NCBI RefSeq assembly: GCF_900312995.1
Contig: NZ_ONZI01000004.1
Span: 186,001 to 250,000, forward strand
Length of the DNA stretch: 64,000 nucleotides
Direction: 5' to 3'
From: Kushneria phyllosphaerae
GTDB taxonomy: Bacteria > Pseudomonadota > Gammaproteobacteria > Pseudomonadales > Halomonadaceae
Below the pieces are notes generated by a model that searched no databases, was not told the DNA's origin, and saw only the letters and a list, made by a program, of their open reading frames with translations. Position 1 is the first letter of the stretch. Each line of letters starts with the position of its first letter. Below are positions 37,162 to 46,889 of this stretch, one piece after another. Position numbers and translations under genes: made by a program.

Positions 37162-38535
37162 ATGAAGGAAGCTACACGGATTTCAGTCACCATTTCTCCG
37201 GAAGGCAGTCTGGAAGTGCTCTCTCAGCAGGAGGTCAATCGCCTGCGAGACACTTCCTCCAACGGCATGCACGATGTGCTTCGCCGCTGTGCACTGGCCA
37301 TCCTGAACTACGGCACCATGGTTGATGACAGCTGCAGCGTGCTTGAGGCCTATCACGACTTTGATATCGAAGTCATCCAGCAGGATCGAGGCATCCGGCT
37401 AAAGCTTACCAATGCTCCGGCCCATGCCTTCGTGGACGGCAGCATGATTCGCGGCATCCGTGAACTGCTGTCTTCCGTGCTGCGTGATGTGGTTTACGTC
37501 TCCAACGAAATCGAAAAACATGGTCGCTTCGATCTCGAATCTGCCGAAGGCATTACCAACGCCGTGTTTCATATCCTGCGCAATGCCGGGGTCATGAAGC
37601 CTTCGCGTGATCCCAACCTGGTGGTCTGCTGGGGCGGTCACTCTATCTCACGCGAGGAGTACGACTACAGCAAGTCGGTCGGCTATCACCTTGGGCTGCG
37701 TGACATGGACATCTGCACCGGTTGCGGGCCGGGCGCCATGAAAGGACCGATGAAGGGTGCCAATGTGGCTCACGCCAAACAGCGTCGTCGCAACAGTCGC
37801 TACCTGGGCATTTCGGAGCCTGGCATCATTGCAGCCGAGTCTCCCAACCCAATCGTCAATGAACTGGTCATCATGCCGGACATTGAAAAGCGGCTTGAGG
37901 CCTTCATTCGCGTTGGGCACGGCATCATCATCTTTCCCGGTGGCGTGGGCACCGCCGAAGAGATCCTGTACCTGCTGGGTGTATTGCTGCATCCGGACAA
38001 TGCCGACATCCCCTTCCCGATCATCTTTACCGGGCCGGCCGGCAGCGCCGACTATTTCCGTCGCATTGATGAATTTATTGCCTTCACGCTGGGCGCCGAG
38101 GCTCAAAAGTACTACCGCATCATGATTGACGACCCCGTCGGGGTGGCCCGTGCCATGAGAGACGGTATCGAGGAAGTTACTGCCTTCCGCCGCGAGCATC
38201 AGGATGCTTTCTACTTCAACTGGCGCCTGGAGATTCCAAGAGACTTTCAGCAGCCCTTCACCCCGAACCACGAGTCAATGGCCGGGCTGGCCCTTCATCG
38301 TCGCCAGAACGTGCATGATCTGGCCGCCAACCTGCGTCGCGCCTTCTCGGGGATAGTGGCCGGCAACGTCAAGGAGCAGGGCGTACGGGCCATCGAAAAA
38401 CAGGGTCCTTTCCGCCTGAACGCTGAAAGCGAGCTCATGGCGCCTTTGGATGAGCTGCTGACCTCCTTTGTGGCGCAGGGACGCATGAAACTGCCCGGCA
38501 GTGAATACGTTCCCTGCTATACGCTGAACACGTAA
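37162..38535 (+). CDS. ppnN: Pyrimidine/purine nucleotide 5'-monophosphate nucleosidase
   Basis: A 457-residue PpnN (YgdH), which cleaves nucleotide monophosphates to base and ribose-5-phosphate and in E. coli is stimulated by (p)ppGpp. The LOG-like core is visible: GGHSISREEYDYSKSVGYHL, CTGCGPGAMKGPMKGA, and the PGGVGTAEEILYLLG motif. An N-terminal domain of about 140 residues and a C-terminal domain flank it, as in E. coli PpnN (454). ATG 37162 follows AAAGGAGATCAAAGAGG. Probably co-transcribed with the YfcL-like gene. Confidence 0.94.
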   Translation: MKEATRISVTISPEGSLEVLSQQEVNRLRDTSSNGMHDVLRRCALAILNYGTMVDDSCSVLEAYHDFDIEVIQQDRGIRLKLTNAPAHAFVDGSMIRGIRELLSSVLRDVVYVSNEIEKHGRFDLESAEGITNAVFHILRNAGVMKPSRDPNLVVCWGGHSISREEYDYSKSVGYHLGLRDMDICTGCGPGAMKGPMKGANVAHAKQRRRNSRYLGISEPGIIAAESPNPIVNELVIMPDIEKRLEAFIRVGHGIIIFPGGVGTAEEILYLLGVLLHPDNADIPFPIIFTGPAGSADYFRRIDEFIAFTLGAEAQKYYRIMIDDPVGVARAMRDGIEEVTAFRREHQDAFYFNWRLEIPRDFQQPFTPNHESMAGLALHRRQNVHDLAANLRRAFSGIVAGNVKEQGVRAIEKQGPFRLNAESELMAPLDELLTSFVAQGRMKLPGSEYVPCYTLNT

Positions 38536-38559
38536 AATGTGACCAGACTGCCGGTGGCG

Positions 38560-38937
38560 CTACTGCTCTGCAGGGCGCCACCAGCCATAAAGTGCATGCA
38601 GCAAGAGCCCGATGGTCATGGCTCTGGGCAACCACTGATACCAGTCCTGCGACTGTCCTGTCGCAAGTTGCCAGATCGCCGTTGCCGCCACACCCGCCAC
38701 CAGCCACAACAAAAGCCGTTTAAGCGCTGTCAACGCTCCCTTCCTGACGCTGCTGGAGGCACGCTGCCATAACAGGGCAGACACGACGACCAGCGCCGCC
38801 ACGCCCCCACAGACCAGTATCAGACGCTCATTGTCGCGAACAATGTAGTAGCCGGGCGCTGCCATCAGCATGGTCAGGGCAAGCCCCAGCAAAATGGAGA
38901 TTCGCTCACCGCTGGCCAGCAGACCCTGACGACTCAT
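38560..38937 (-). CDS. Four-helix membrane protein of unknown function
   Basis: A 125-residue membrane protein with four hydrophobic helices (about 14-32, 40-57, 75-92 and 103-118) and few charged residues. I do not recognise a family. The start ATG 38937 overlaps the stop of the flavodoxin gene by four bases (ATGA), indicating translational coupling. It is convergent with ppnN at 24 bases. Confidence 0.75.
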   Translation of the reverse strand: MSRQGLLASGERISILLGLALTMLMAAPGYYIVRDNERLILVCGGVAALVVVSALLWQRASSSVRKGALTALKRLLLWLVAGVAATAIWQLATGQSQDWYQWLPRAMTIGLLLHALYGWWRPAEQ

Positions 38938-39386
38938 GAATGCGCTTCCAGCCACTGCTCCGCCCAGGGCAGTGCGGCATCGTCGGCCATGGGCGTTTCC
39001 GAGGCGTCTACTTCCAGACGCTCGCTAACACGGCTGGCGCCAAGAGCGGTCAGAAGCTCGTCCAGCTTGCGCCCGGCACCACAGAAACTCTCCTCGTAGC
39101 TGCTGTCTCCCATGGCAATCAGAGCGTATTGCAGGCCCTGAAGTGACGGGCGCTGCTGCTCAAGGGCACTGCTGAGACCGGTGAAATTGCCCGGATAATC
39201 GCCCCGGCCCGTGGTCGAAATGCAAAAAAGTGCCAGGTCCGGCCGCGGGTCGACCAGCTTTTCCAGCGTGGGGGTTTCATGAATCTCGACACCGTAGCCT
39301 GCCGACTCAAACAAGGGGGCTATCTGCTCGGCGACATCCAGCGCGCCGCCATAAACAGTGGCAACATAAATTCCGACATCAGGCAT
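38934..39386 (-). CDS. Flavodoxin domain protein (MioC-like)
   Basis: A 150-residue flavodoxin-like FMN protein. The N-terminal strand and phosphate loop are VGIYVATVYGGALDVAEQ, and STTGRGDYPGNFTGL and MGDSSYEESFCGAGRKLDELL are the FMN-contact loops seen in MioC and the flavodoxin domain of sulfite reductase. It likely carries electrons for an unknown partner. It is coupled to the downstream four-helix membrane protein, which may be that partner (inference). A terminator of ihfA lies upstream. Confidence 0.9.
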   Translation of the reverse strand: MPDVGIYVATVYGGALDVAEQIAPLFESAGYGVEIHETPTLEKLVDPRPDLALFCISTTGRGDYPGNFTGLSSALEQQRPSLQGLQYALIAMGDSSYEESFCGAGRKLDELLTALGASRVSERLEVDASETPMADDAALPWAEQWLEAHS

Positions 39387-39462
39387 GATTTTCGAACACC
39401 AGGATTAAATTTGGGAAATGGTAACATAGTGCTTCAGGCGCTTTCCCGGTGAGCAACCTGCA

Positions 39463-39490
39463 AAAAAGCCCCGCCATGGGCGGGGCTTTT
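39463..39490 (-). terminator. Terminator of the thrS-to-ihfA operon
   Basis: An 11-bp stem (AAAGCCCCGCC / GGCGGGGCTTT, loop ATG) with T-tracts both ways, the longer one on the minus strand. It lies about 45 bases past the ihfA stop. Confidence 0.9.
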
Positions 39491-39535
39491 CATGTCATGA
39501 CAGACGATCGTCATGGCCGTGGATACAGCAATGGA

Positions 39536-39832
39536 TCAGGCCTTGTCGCGCTCTTCCACCAGAGCCTTGAGCTTCTGGCCCGGACGAAAGGTCACCACGC
39601 GACGCGCCGAGATCGGGATCTCCTCTCCTGTCTTGGGATTACGACCAGGCCTTTCACGCTTGTCGCGCAAATCAAAGTTGCCAAAACCTGACAGCTTGAC
39701 CTGTTCGTTTTCCCTGAGACACCCGCGGATTTCGTCAAAAAACTGCTCGACAAGCATTTTGGCTTCACGCTTTGAAAATCCAAGCGACGTGTGCAGATGC
39801 TCTGCCAGTTCAGCCTTGGTCAACGCACTCAT
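39536..39832 (-). CDS. ihfA: Integration host factor subunit alpha
   Basis: A 98-residue DNA-bending protein of the HU/IHF family, forming a heterodimer with Ihf[14 protein letters not shown] opens the helical body; the flexible arm carries [16 protein letters not shown] with the intercalating proline, and [13 protein letters not shown] follows. ATG 39832 is chosen to match E. coli IhfA (99). It is the last gene of the conserved translation operon, 54 bases after pheT. Confidence 0.97.
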   Translation of the reverse strand: MSALTKAELAEHLHTSLGFSKREAKMLVEQFFDEIRGCLRENEQVKLSGFGNFDLRDKRERPGRNPKTGEEIPISARRVVTFRPGQKLKALVEERDKA

Positions 39833-39886
39833 TATCCGACATCCTGTAGGAGACAATCTTTAGGAGACAGTATCCCGCCGCCGCAT

Positions 39887-42271
39887 TCAGTTACGCAGCA
39901 ACGCGCCAAAACGTTCCGAGGAGACCGCTACAATATTGTCAATTGTCTGATTAATTTCAACATCTGTCAGCGTGCGCGAAGGATGCTGCCAGGTCAAGCC
40001 CAGCGCCAGGCTCTTGCGCCCCTCTTCCACACCGGCGCCCTGATAGACGTCAAAAAGACGCAGATCCGTTAAGGCTTCCCCGGCCTGTTCACGAATGACA
40101 TCCAGAAGCGACTGTACCGGCAGGCTCTCGTCTACCAACAAGGCCAGGTCGCGCCTGACTTCCGGATGGCGAGACAGAGGGCTAAATGCTGCCAGCCTAC
40201 CCTGCTGCAGGGCCACCAGCTCAAGCTCGAACACATAGACCTCGGGCTTGATGCCAAGCTGCTCTCTGACAGCAGGATGCAGCGCTCCGACCCAGCCGAC
40301 AGGATGCTCACCTCGCAGGATACGGGCACACTGCCCGGGGTGAAGCGCTTCATGCTCACCCGGCTCGAAACGCCATTCGCCCTCGACACCCCCCAGGGAC
40401 AGAAGACGCTCAACGTCTCCCTTGATGTCAAAGAAATCGACGCCTTCCCTGCGGCTCGTCCACCCTTCCGGGTCTCGTGTGCCACAGATCATGCCACCCA
40501 GCATGGGCGTTTGCGTCAACGCATCGATCTCGCCGTTGAACACCAGTCCGGTTTCAAAAAGACGAATGCGTTGCTGCTGACGATTGAGGTTGTGCAACAG
40601 CGCACGGCTCAAGCCCGCCCACAGACTCGAGCGCATGACGGACATATCGCTGGAAATGGGGTTGGCAAGTGTCGGGGTCACGACATTCGGATTCAGGGCC
40701 TGCTGAAGATCGTCAGACACAAAACTGTAGGTAATGGCTTCCTGATAACCACCGGCCACCAGATGCTGACGAATGACATCGAGCGAAACCTTGGTGGCAT
40801 CCTCACGACGTGGCGCCAGACTGGCCTGCGGGTAGCGAACGGGCAACCGGTTATAACCGTGCACGCGAGCCAGTTCCTCAACCAGGTCTTCCTCGAGACG
40901 CACATCAAAGCGCCATGCCGGGACACTGACGTCCCAACCACCTGATTCACAAGCCTTCAGAGTCATGCCAAGACGCGTCAGGATATCGCGGATCTCGTCG
41001 TCTTCAAGCGTCATGCCCAGAATCCGACTGACGCGCTCGGCGCTCAACGTTATCTGGCAGGTATCGGGCAGCGCCTGTTGATCCGTTTGCTCGATGACAG
41101 GGCCGGGACGGCCACCGGCCAGCTCGACAAGCAATCCTGTCGCCCGCTCGAGTGCGCGCACCTGCAACGTTGAATCCACACCGCGCTCAAAACGATGAGA
41201 AGCGTCCGTGTGCAGACCGTACTGACGCGCCCTTCCAGCAACGGCCAGCGGCGCAAAGAAGGCAGACTCCAGCAGCACATGACGCGTGTCAGAATTGACG
41301 CCTGAACGCTCTCCACCCATGACACCGGCGATGGCCAACGGGCCCTCTGCATCGGCAATCAGGAGGGTATTGTCTTCAAGCGCCACCTTCTGTCCATCAA
41401 GCAGGGTCAATGACTCACCGGCGCGGGCATTACGCACTTCGATATGGCCCTGGAGTCGATCCAGATCGAAGGCATGCATCGGCTGTCCCAGCTCAAGCAT
41501 CACGTAATTGGTAATGTCCACCACAATATCGATGGAGCGCAGGCCGCAGCGACGCAGATATTCTGTCAGCCACAGAGGAGAAGGCGTACTGACATCAACA
41601 TCGCGGACAATACGCGCACTGTAGCGTGGGCATGCACTGGCATTGTCCAGACGAACCTCAAAGCGCTCATCGACCTGCGCTGCCACGGGCGCAACCCCGG
41701 GCGTTTTGACTTCAACCCGATTGAGCACACCAATCTCGCGTGCAAGCCCCATAACACTCAGGCAGTCGCCACGATTGGGGGTAAGATCAACATCGATACT
41801 GTGGTCGTCCAGCCCAAGCCACTGCCTTAAATCTTCGCCTATGGGTGCATCGTCCGGCAGCACCCAGATGCCCGGAGACTTTTCCTCGACCAGGCCAAGC
41901 TCTGACTCGCCGCAGATCATGCCGTGAGAGGCCACACCCCTGAGCCTGGCTTCCTTGATGGCGAAGTCGCCGGGCAGTACAGCACCGGGCCTGGCCAGCG
42001 CCACCTTCTGACCGGCGGCCACATTGGGCGCGCCGCACACGATTTGTTGAAGCTGGCCGCTGCCGTCATCGAGCTGGCAGACGCGCAAACGATCGGCATC
42101 AGGATGCTGAGCGGCCTCTTTAACCTGTGCAACCACGACGCCTGAAAACGGGGCGGATACCAATTCAATGGCATCCACTTCCAGCCCTGCCATGGTGATC
42201 TGATCGGCAATCGCCTGCACATCCTGCGCCACATCAACCCATTGACGCAGCCACTGTTCGGAAACTTTCAT
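39887..42271 (-). CDS. pheT: Phenylalanyl-tRNA synthetase beta subunit
   Basis: A 794-residue PheT, forming the alpha2-beta2 enzyme that charges tRNA-Phe. Domains in order: EMAP/tRNA-binding (about 40-150, with DADRLRVCQLD), B3/B4 editing region (LTPNRGDCLSVMGLAREI), B5 and the catalytic-like core (VSLDVIRQHLVAGGYQEAITYSF in two pieces), and a C-terminal anticodon-binding domain ending SLALGLTWQHPSRTLTDVEIN (read in two parts). E. coli PheT is 795. It follows pheS by 24 bases. Confidence 0.98.
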   Translation of the reverse strand: MKVSEQWLRQWVDVAQDVQAIADQITMAGLEVDAIELVSAPFSGVVVAQVKEAAQHPDADRLRVCQLDDGSGQLQQIVCGAPNVAAGQKVALARPGAVLPGDFAIKEARLRGVASHGMICGESELGLVEEKSPGIWVLPDDAPIGEDLRQWLGLDDHSIDVDLTPNRGDCLSVMGLAREIGVLNRVEVKTPGVAPVAAQVDERFEVRLDNASACPRYSARIVRDVDVSTPSPLWLTEYLRRCGLRSIDIVVDITNYVMLELGQPMHAFDLDRLQGHIEVRNARAGESLTLLDGQKVALEDNTLLIADAEGPLAIAGVMGGERSGVNSDTRHVLLESAFFAPLAVAGRARQYGLHTDASHRFERGVDSTLQVRALERATGLLVELAGGRPGPVIEQTDQQALPDTCQITLSAERVSRILGMTLEDDEIRDILTRLGMTLKACESGGWDVSVPAWRFDVRLEEDLVEELARVHGYNRLPVRYPQASLAPRREDATKVSLDVIRQHLVAGGYQEAITYSFVSDDLQQALNPNVVTPTLANPISSDMSVMRSSLWAGLSRALLHNLNRQQQRIRLFETGLVFNGEIDALTQTPMLGGMICGTRDPEGWTSRREGVDFFDIKGDVERLLSLGGVEGEWRFEPGEHEALHPGQCARILRGEHPVGWVGALHPAVREQLGIKPEVYVFELELVALQQGRLAAFSPLSRHPEVRRDLALLVDESLPVQSLLDVIREQAGEALTDLRLFDVYQGAGVEEGRKSLALGLTWQHPSRTLTDVEINQTIDNIVAVSSERFGALLRN

Positions 42272-42295
42272 CTTGCCTCGCTATACCGAAACGAA

Positions 42296-43378
<1,083 letters not shown>

Positions 43379-43411
43379 TTATCAGGGATCTGACGATAAA
43401 TTGTTGCCACA

Positions 43412-43447
43412 CAAAAAAACAAGGGAAGAGCGACGGCTCTTCCCTTG
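43412..43447 (-). terminator. Terminator/attenuator between rplT and pheS
   Basis: A 12-bp perfect stem (CAAGGGAAGAGC with its complement, loop GACG) followed on the minus strand by seven T residues, 37 bases after rplT. In E. coli a Phe-rich leader and attenuator precede pheS; I found no Phe-rich leader peptide here, so it is either a partial terminator or marks separate pheST transcription. Confidence 0.85.
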
Positions 43448-43484
43448 TAGCACTTCGGCAGGTGACATCAAGTCACCAGCACCA

Positions 43485-43835
43485 TCAGGCAGCCTTGGCT
43501 TGCTCGACGATGGAACCGAAAGCCTGCTTTTCGTGAACGGCCAGATCAGCAAGGATCTTGCGGTCGATCTCGATACCGGCCTTTTTCAGACCGTTAATGA
43601 AGCGGCTGTAGGACATGCCATGAGTGCGAGCTGCAGCGTTGATACGTGCAATCCACAGCGCACGGAACTGACGCTTTCGCTGACGACGGTCACGATAGGC
43701 ATACTGACCTGCCTTGATAACCGCCTGCTTGGCGACACGGAAAGTACGCGAACGAGCACCGTAGTACCCTTTAGCCTGCTTCAAAATCTTCTTGTGACGA
43801 CGACGAGCGACGACACCACGCTTTACACGAGCCAT
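43485..43835 (-). CDS. rplT: 50S ribosomal protein L20
   Basis: A 116-residue L20, an early-assembling 23S rRNA-binding protein that also represses its own operon. [20 protein letters not shown] and [20 protein letters not shown] (read separately) are universal signatures. Length matches E. coli (118). It is 33 bases after rpmI. An autoregulatory hairpin candidate lies ahead of rpmI. Confidence 0.98.
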   Translation of the reverse strand: MARVKRGVVARRRHKKILKQAKGYYGARSRTFRVAKQAVIKAGQYAYRDRRQRKRQFRALWIARINAAARTHGMSYSRFINGLKKAGIEIDRKILADLAVHEKQAFGSIVEQAKAA

Positions 43836-43868
43836 GAAAACCTCCTGACTTCAGTTGTTTAAATCGAC

Positions 43869-44063
43869 TTAGATATAAGGGAGCATGCGCTCGATCAAAC
43901 GGCGATCGGCATCATGGATCTGCTTCATACCGCGCAGCTGACGCTTACGCTTGGTCGATTTCTTGGTCAGGATATGGCTGCGAAAGGACTGCTTGTGCTT
44001 AAAGCCCTTGGCAGTGCGTTTGAAGCGCTTGGCCGCACCGCTGTTGCTTTTGATCTTCGGCAT
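43869..44063 (-). CDS. rpmI: 50S ribosomal protein L35
   Basis: A 64-residue L35: [20 protein letters not shown] and [16 protein letters not shown] are typical, with the expected length of 64-65. It lies between infC and rplT, in the usual gammaproteobacterial order. The ribosome site GGAGTT lies about seven bases upstream of ATG. Confidence 0.97.
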   Translation of the reverse strand: MPKIKSNSGAAKRFKRTAKGFKHKQSFRSHILTKKSTKRKRQLRGMKQIHDADRRLIERMLPYI

Positions 44064-44106
44064 GAGAATAACTCCGCACGATATTTTTTAGAAAACCCGA
44101 GGCCGA

Positions 44107-44137
44107 CATGTTGAGCCATCCATGATGGCTCAACATG
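44107..44137 (-). promoter_or_regulatory. 14-bp hairpin in the infC-rpmI gap, candidate L20 operator
   Basis: CATGTTGAGCCATC pairs perfectly with GATGGCTCAACATG around a three-base loop, between the infC stop and rpmI ribosome site. There is no T-run, so it is not a terminator. In E. coli L20 represses rpmI-rplT through RNA structures ahead of rpmI, so a similar role is plausible but unproven. Confidence 0.45.
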
Positions 44138-44157
44138 CCCGTTAAACTGCCCACGGA

Positions 44158-44697
44158 TCACTTTTTCCTGGGGGCCAACATCATGATCATTTGCCGGCCT
44201 TCCATCTTCGGACGCGATTCTACAACAGCAAGGTCTTCCAAGTCATGTTCTACACGCTCCATGAGCTTGCGTCCGATGTCCTGGTGCGCCATTTCGCGAC
44301 CACGGAATCGCAACGTGACCTTGCCCTTATCGCCTTCCTCAAGGAAACGCGTCAAATTCTTGAGCTTGACCTGATAATCACCTTCGTCAGTGGCCGGCCT
44401 GAATTTGACTTCCTTGATCTGAATCTGCTTTTGCTTCTTCTTCTGAGCAGATTTCTGTTTTTTCAGTTCGAACTGATGCTTGCCGTAATCCATGATCTTG
44501 CAAACGATCGGATCGGCATTGGATATCTGCACGAGATCAAGCCCAGCTTCTTCAGCCTTGGCAAGCGCCTCATTCATGGGCACAACACCCAGCTGCTCGC
44601 CCTCGCTATCGATAAGCCGAACTTCATCCGCACGAATACGGTCATTTATGGGTGCGCGCTTTTCCTGAGGGCGCCCACGTTGGTTATTTCGCTTGAT
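44158..44697 (-). CDS. infC: Translation initiation factor IF-3 with AUC start codon
   Basis: A 179-residue IF-3, which binds the 30S subunit and proofreads start codons. N-domain [21 protein letters not shown], linker with Lys-rich [20 protein letters not shown] (read in parts), and C-domain [20 protein letters not shown] are typical. No ATG exists. TTG at 44703 has GGAG only two bases upstream, whereas ATC at 44697 has it eight bases upstream and yields MKRNNQ. IF-3 genes often use AUU/AUC/AUA for autoregulation, so ATC is my choice; the TTG would add two residues. Confidence 0.93.
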   Translation of the reverse strand: MKRNNQRGRPQEKRAPINDRIRADEVRLIDSEGEQLGVVPMNEALAKAEEAGLDLVQISNADPIVCKIMDYGKHQFELKKQKSAQKKKQKQIQIKEVKFRPATDEGDYQVKLKNLTRFLEEGDKGKVTLRFRGREMAHQDIGRKLMERVEHDLEDLAVVESRPKMEGRQMIMMLAPRKK

Positions 44698-44729
44698 CGT
44701 CAAGTCTCCATTGCTGAAAAGAAATGCTG

Positions 44730-46628
44730 CTATCTACGCTCGGTATCGAGTCTGGCAAGAAATTCGGGAACTGTCATCGTTCCCAGATCCTCACCGGTCC
44801 GCGTTCGGACAGCAACGCTATTTGACTCCACTTCCTTATCACCAACTACCAGCAGATAAGGCACTTTCTGGAGTGTATGCTCACGAATTTTAAAACCGAT
44901 CTTCTCATTCCTCAAGTCTGACTTGACACGAAGACCCGCTTGTTGCAATTGCTCGGTCAGCGCCGAGGCATAAGACGCCTGCGCATCGGTGATATTAAGC
45001 ACAGCGATCTGCTCTGGAGAAAGCCACAGAGGCAAGGCGCCTGCATGATGCTCCAGCAGGATACCGATAAAGCGCTCGAAGGAACCGATGATGGCACGGT
45101 GCAGCATGACCGGTGTATGACGATTGCCATCTTCACCTACATATTGCGCACCAAGACGGCCGGGCATCATGAAGTCAACCTGCATGGTACCTACCTGCCA
45201 CTCCCGGCCCAGACAGTCACGCATATGGTACTCGATCTTGGGGCCATAAAAGGCACCCTCTCCCGGCAGCTCCTGCCAGGTGACGTCACAGGCCGTCAGT
45301 GCCGCCCGCAGCGCGCCCTCGGCCTTGTCCCAATCTTCATCACTGCCGATACGCTTTTCAGGGCGCAGCGCAATCTTGACGTCGATATCGCTAAAGCCAA
45401 AATCTTCATAGACCTTGAGCGCCTGGCGGTGGAAATCGGTCACCTCAGGTTCAATTTGACGCTCTGTACAGAAGACGTGACCGTCGTCCTGGGTAAAGGC
45501 ACGCACCCGCATGATGCCATGCAACGCGCCCGAAGGTTCGTTGCGATGACAGCCACCAAACTCGCCGTAGCGAATGGGCATTTCGCGATAGCTGTGCAGG
45601 CCGGAATTGAATACCTGAACATGTCCAGGGCAGTTCATCGGCTTGAGCGCGTACTCGCGCTTTTCCGACTCGGTAAAGAACATGTTTTCCGAATAGTTGT
45701 CCCAATGACCGGACTTTTTCCAGAGACTGACGTCCATGACCTGCGGGCAGCGAATCTCCTGATAGCCGCCGCTGTGATACACGCGACGCATATACTGCTC
45801 GACTGCCTGCCAGATGGCCCAGCCTCGCGGATGCCAGAACACCATACCGGGCGACTCTTCCTGCTGATGGAAGAGATTGAGCTGTCGGGCAAGCTTGCGG
45901 TGGTCGCGCTTTTCCGCTTCCTCAAGCCGCTTCAGATAGGCATTCAACTGCTTCTTGTCCGCCCAGGCCGTGCCATAAATGCGTGTCAGCATGGTATTGG
46001 AGGCATCGCCGCGCCAATAGGCGCCGGCCAGCTTTAAAAGCTTGAAGGACTTGAGATGCCGGGTATTGGGAACGTGAGGTCCCCGGCACATGTCCGTGTA
46101 TTCCTTGTGATGATAAAGGCGAATGGTCTCGCCTGCTGGAATACGGGAAACGATATCCTGCTTGTAGGGTTCGTCTCTGGCGACAAAAGCCTCCATGGCC
46201 TGATCGCGGTCGACGTACTTCCTGTCAACGTCATACCCTTCGTCGATCAGTTCGCGCATGCGCTTTTCGATCTTTTCCAGATCATCGCTTGAAACAGACT
46301 GCCCAAAATCGATGTCGTAATAAAAGCCGTCATCAATGACAGGACCAATGGCCATTTTGGCTTCGGGGTACAGCTGTTTGACGGCATGTCCAATGAGATG
46401 CGCACAGGAGTGGCGAATAATCTCGAGCCCTTCCTGGTCCTTCGCAGTCACGATGGCAACGGTTGCGTCATGGTCGACAACGTCGGCCGTATCGACCAGC
46501 TGTCCATCTATTTTGCCGGCAATGGCCGCTTTTGCCAGACCGGCACCGATGGACTCGGCAATTGCCATAATGGATACGGGAGATTCGAATTGACGCTGGC
46601 TACCGTCAGGAAGCGTGACGATGGGCAT
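44730..46628 (-). CDS. thrS: Threonyl-tRNA synthetase
   Basis: A 632-residue class II synthetase. Domains in order: TGS ([13 protein letters not shown]), editing domain with [16 protein letters not shown] and [10 protein letters not shown] zinc-like ligands, catalytic core with [13 protein letters not shown] (zinc Cys) and [15 protein letters not shown], then the anticodon-binding domain beginning near [14 protein letters not shown]. coli ThrS is 642. ATG 46628 follows GGAAGGA. It heads the operon thrS-infC-rpmI-rplT-pheS-pheT-ihfA. Confidence 0.98.
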   Translation of the reverse strand: MPIVTLPDGSQRQFESPVSIMAIAESIGAGLAKAAIAGKIDGQLVDTADVVDHDATVAIVTAKDQEGLEIIRHSCAHLIGHAVKQLYPEAKMAIGPVIDDGFYYDIDFGQSVSSDDLEKIEKRMRELIDEGYDVDRKYVDRDQAMEAFVARDEPYKQDIVSRIPAGETIRLYHHKEYTDMCRGPHVPNTRHLKSFKLLKLAGAYWRGDASNTMLTRIYGTAWADKKQLNAYLKRLEEAEKRDHRKLARQLNLFHQQEESPGMVFWHPRGWAIWQAVEQYMRRVYHSGGYQEIRCPQVMDVSLWKKSGHWDNYSENMFFTESEKREYALKPMNCPGHVQVFNSGLHSYREMPIRYGEFGGCHRNEPSGALHGIMRVRAFTQDDGHVFCTERQIEPEVTDFHRQALKVYEDFGFSDIDVKIALRPEKRIGSDEDWDKAEGALRAALTACDVTWQELPGEGAFYGPKIEYHMRDCLGREWQVGTMQVDFMMPGRLGAQYVGEDGNRHTPVMLHRAIIGSFERFIGILLEHHAGALPLWLSPEQIAVLNITDAQASYASALTEQLQQAGLRVKSDLRNEKIGFKIREHTLQKVPYLLVVGDKEVESNSVAVRTRTGEDLGTMTVPEFLARLDTERR

Positions 46629-46836
46629 AGGAGTTCCTTCCTTTTTCAGTGGTGACCGCTACCAGGAGTCACTTGAGGTATTACATTGTCAGCACGACAC
46701 AGGGAATGCGTCATGGAACTGGCAGGCGTGAGGCAAGCTATAAGCCGGCATGCAAACTAACAAAGAGTGACGAATGACGTCCAGCTAATAACTGAACATT
46801 GCAACAGTCGCTGGCATCTGACACACAGCATTTATA

Positions 46837-46867
46837 TAAAAAAGAGGGCGCCGAAGCGCCCTCTTTT
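46837..46867 (-). terminator. Rho-independent terminator after the OmpA-family gene
   Basis: An 11-bp stem (AAAGAGGGCGC / GCGCCCTCTTT) whose loop reads TTCG on the minus strand, a very stable tetraloop, followed by a T-run. It lies 23 bases past the OmpA-family stop. Confidence 0.92.
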
Positions 46868-46889
46868 ATCAGATCCAGATCAGCAGGAT

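Noticed and set aside
39387..39535. tRNA-Pro or merR gene downstream of ihfA as in some gammaproteobacteria
   Set aside because: The interval contains only the operon terminator and the flavodoxin promoter region.
44940..46037. 365-codon plus-strand frame opposite thrS
   Set aside because: Antisense shadow of a clear synthetase gene with no homology pattern.
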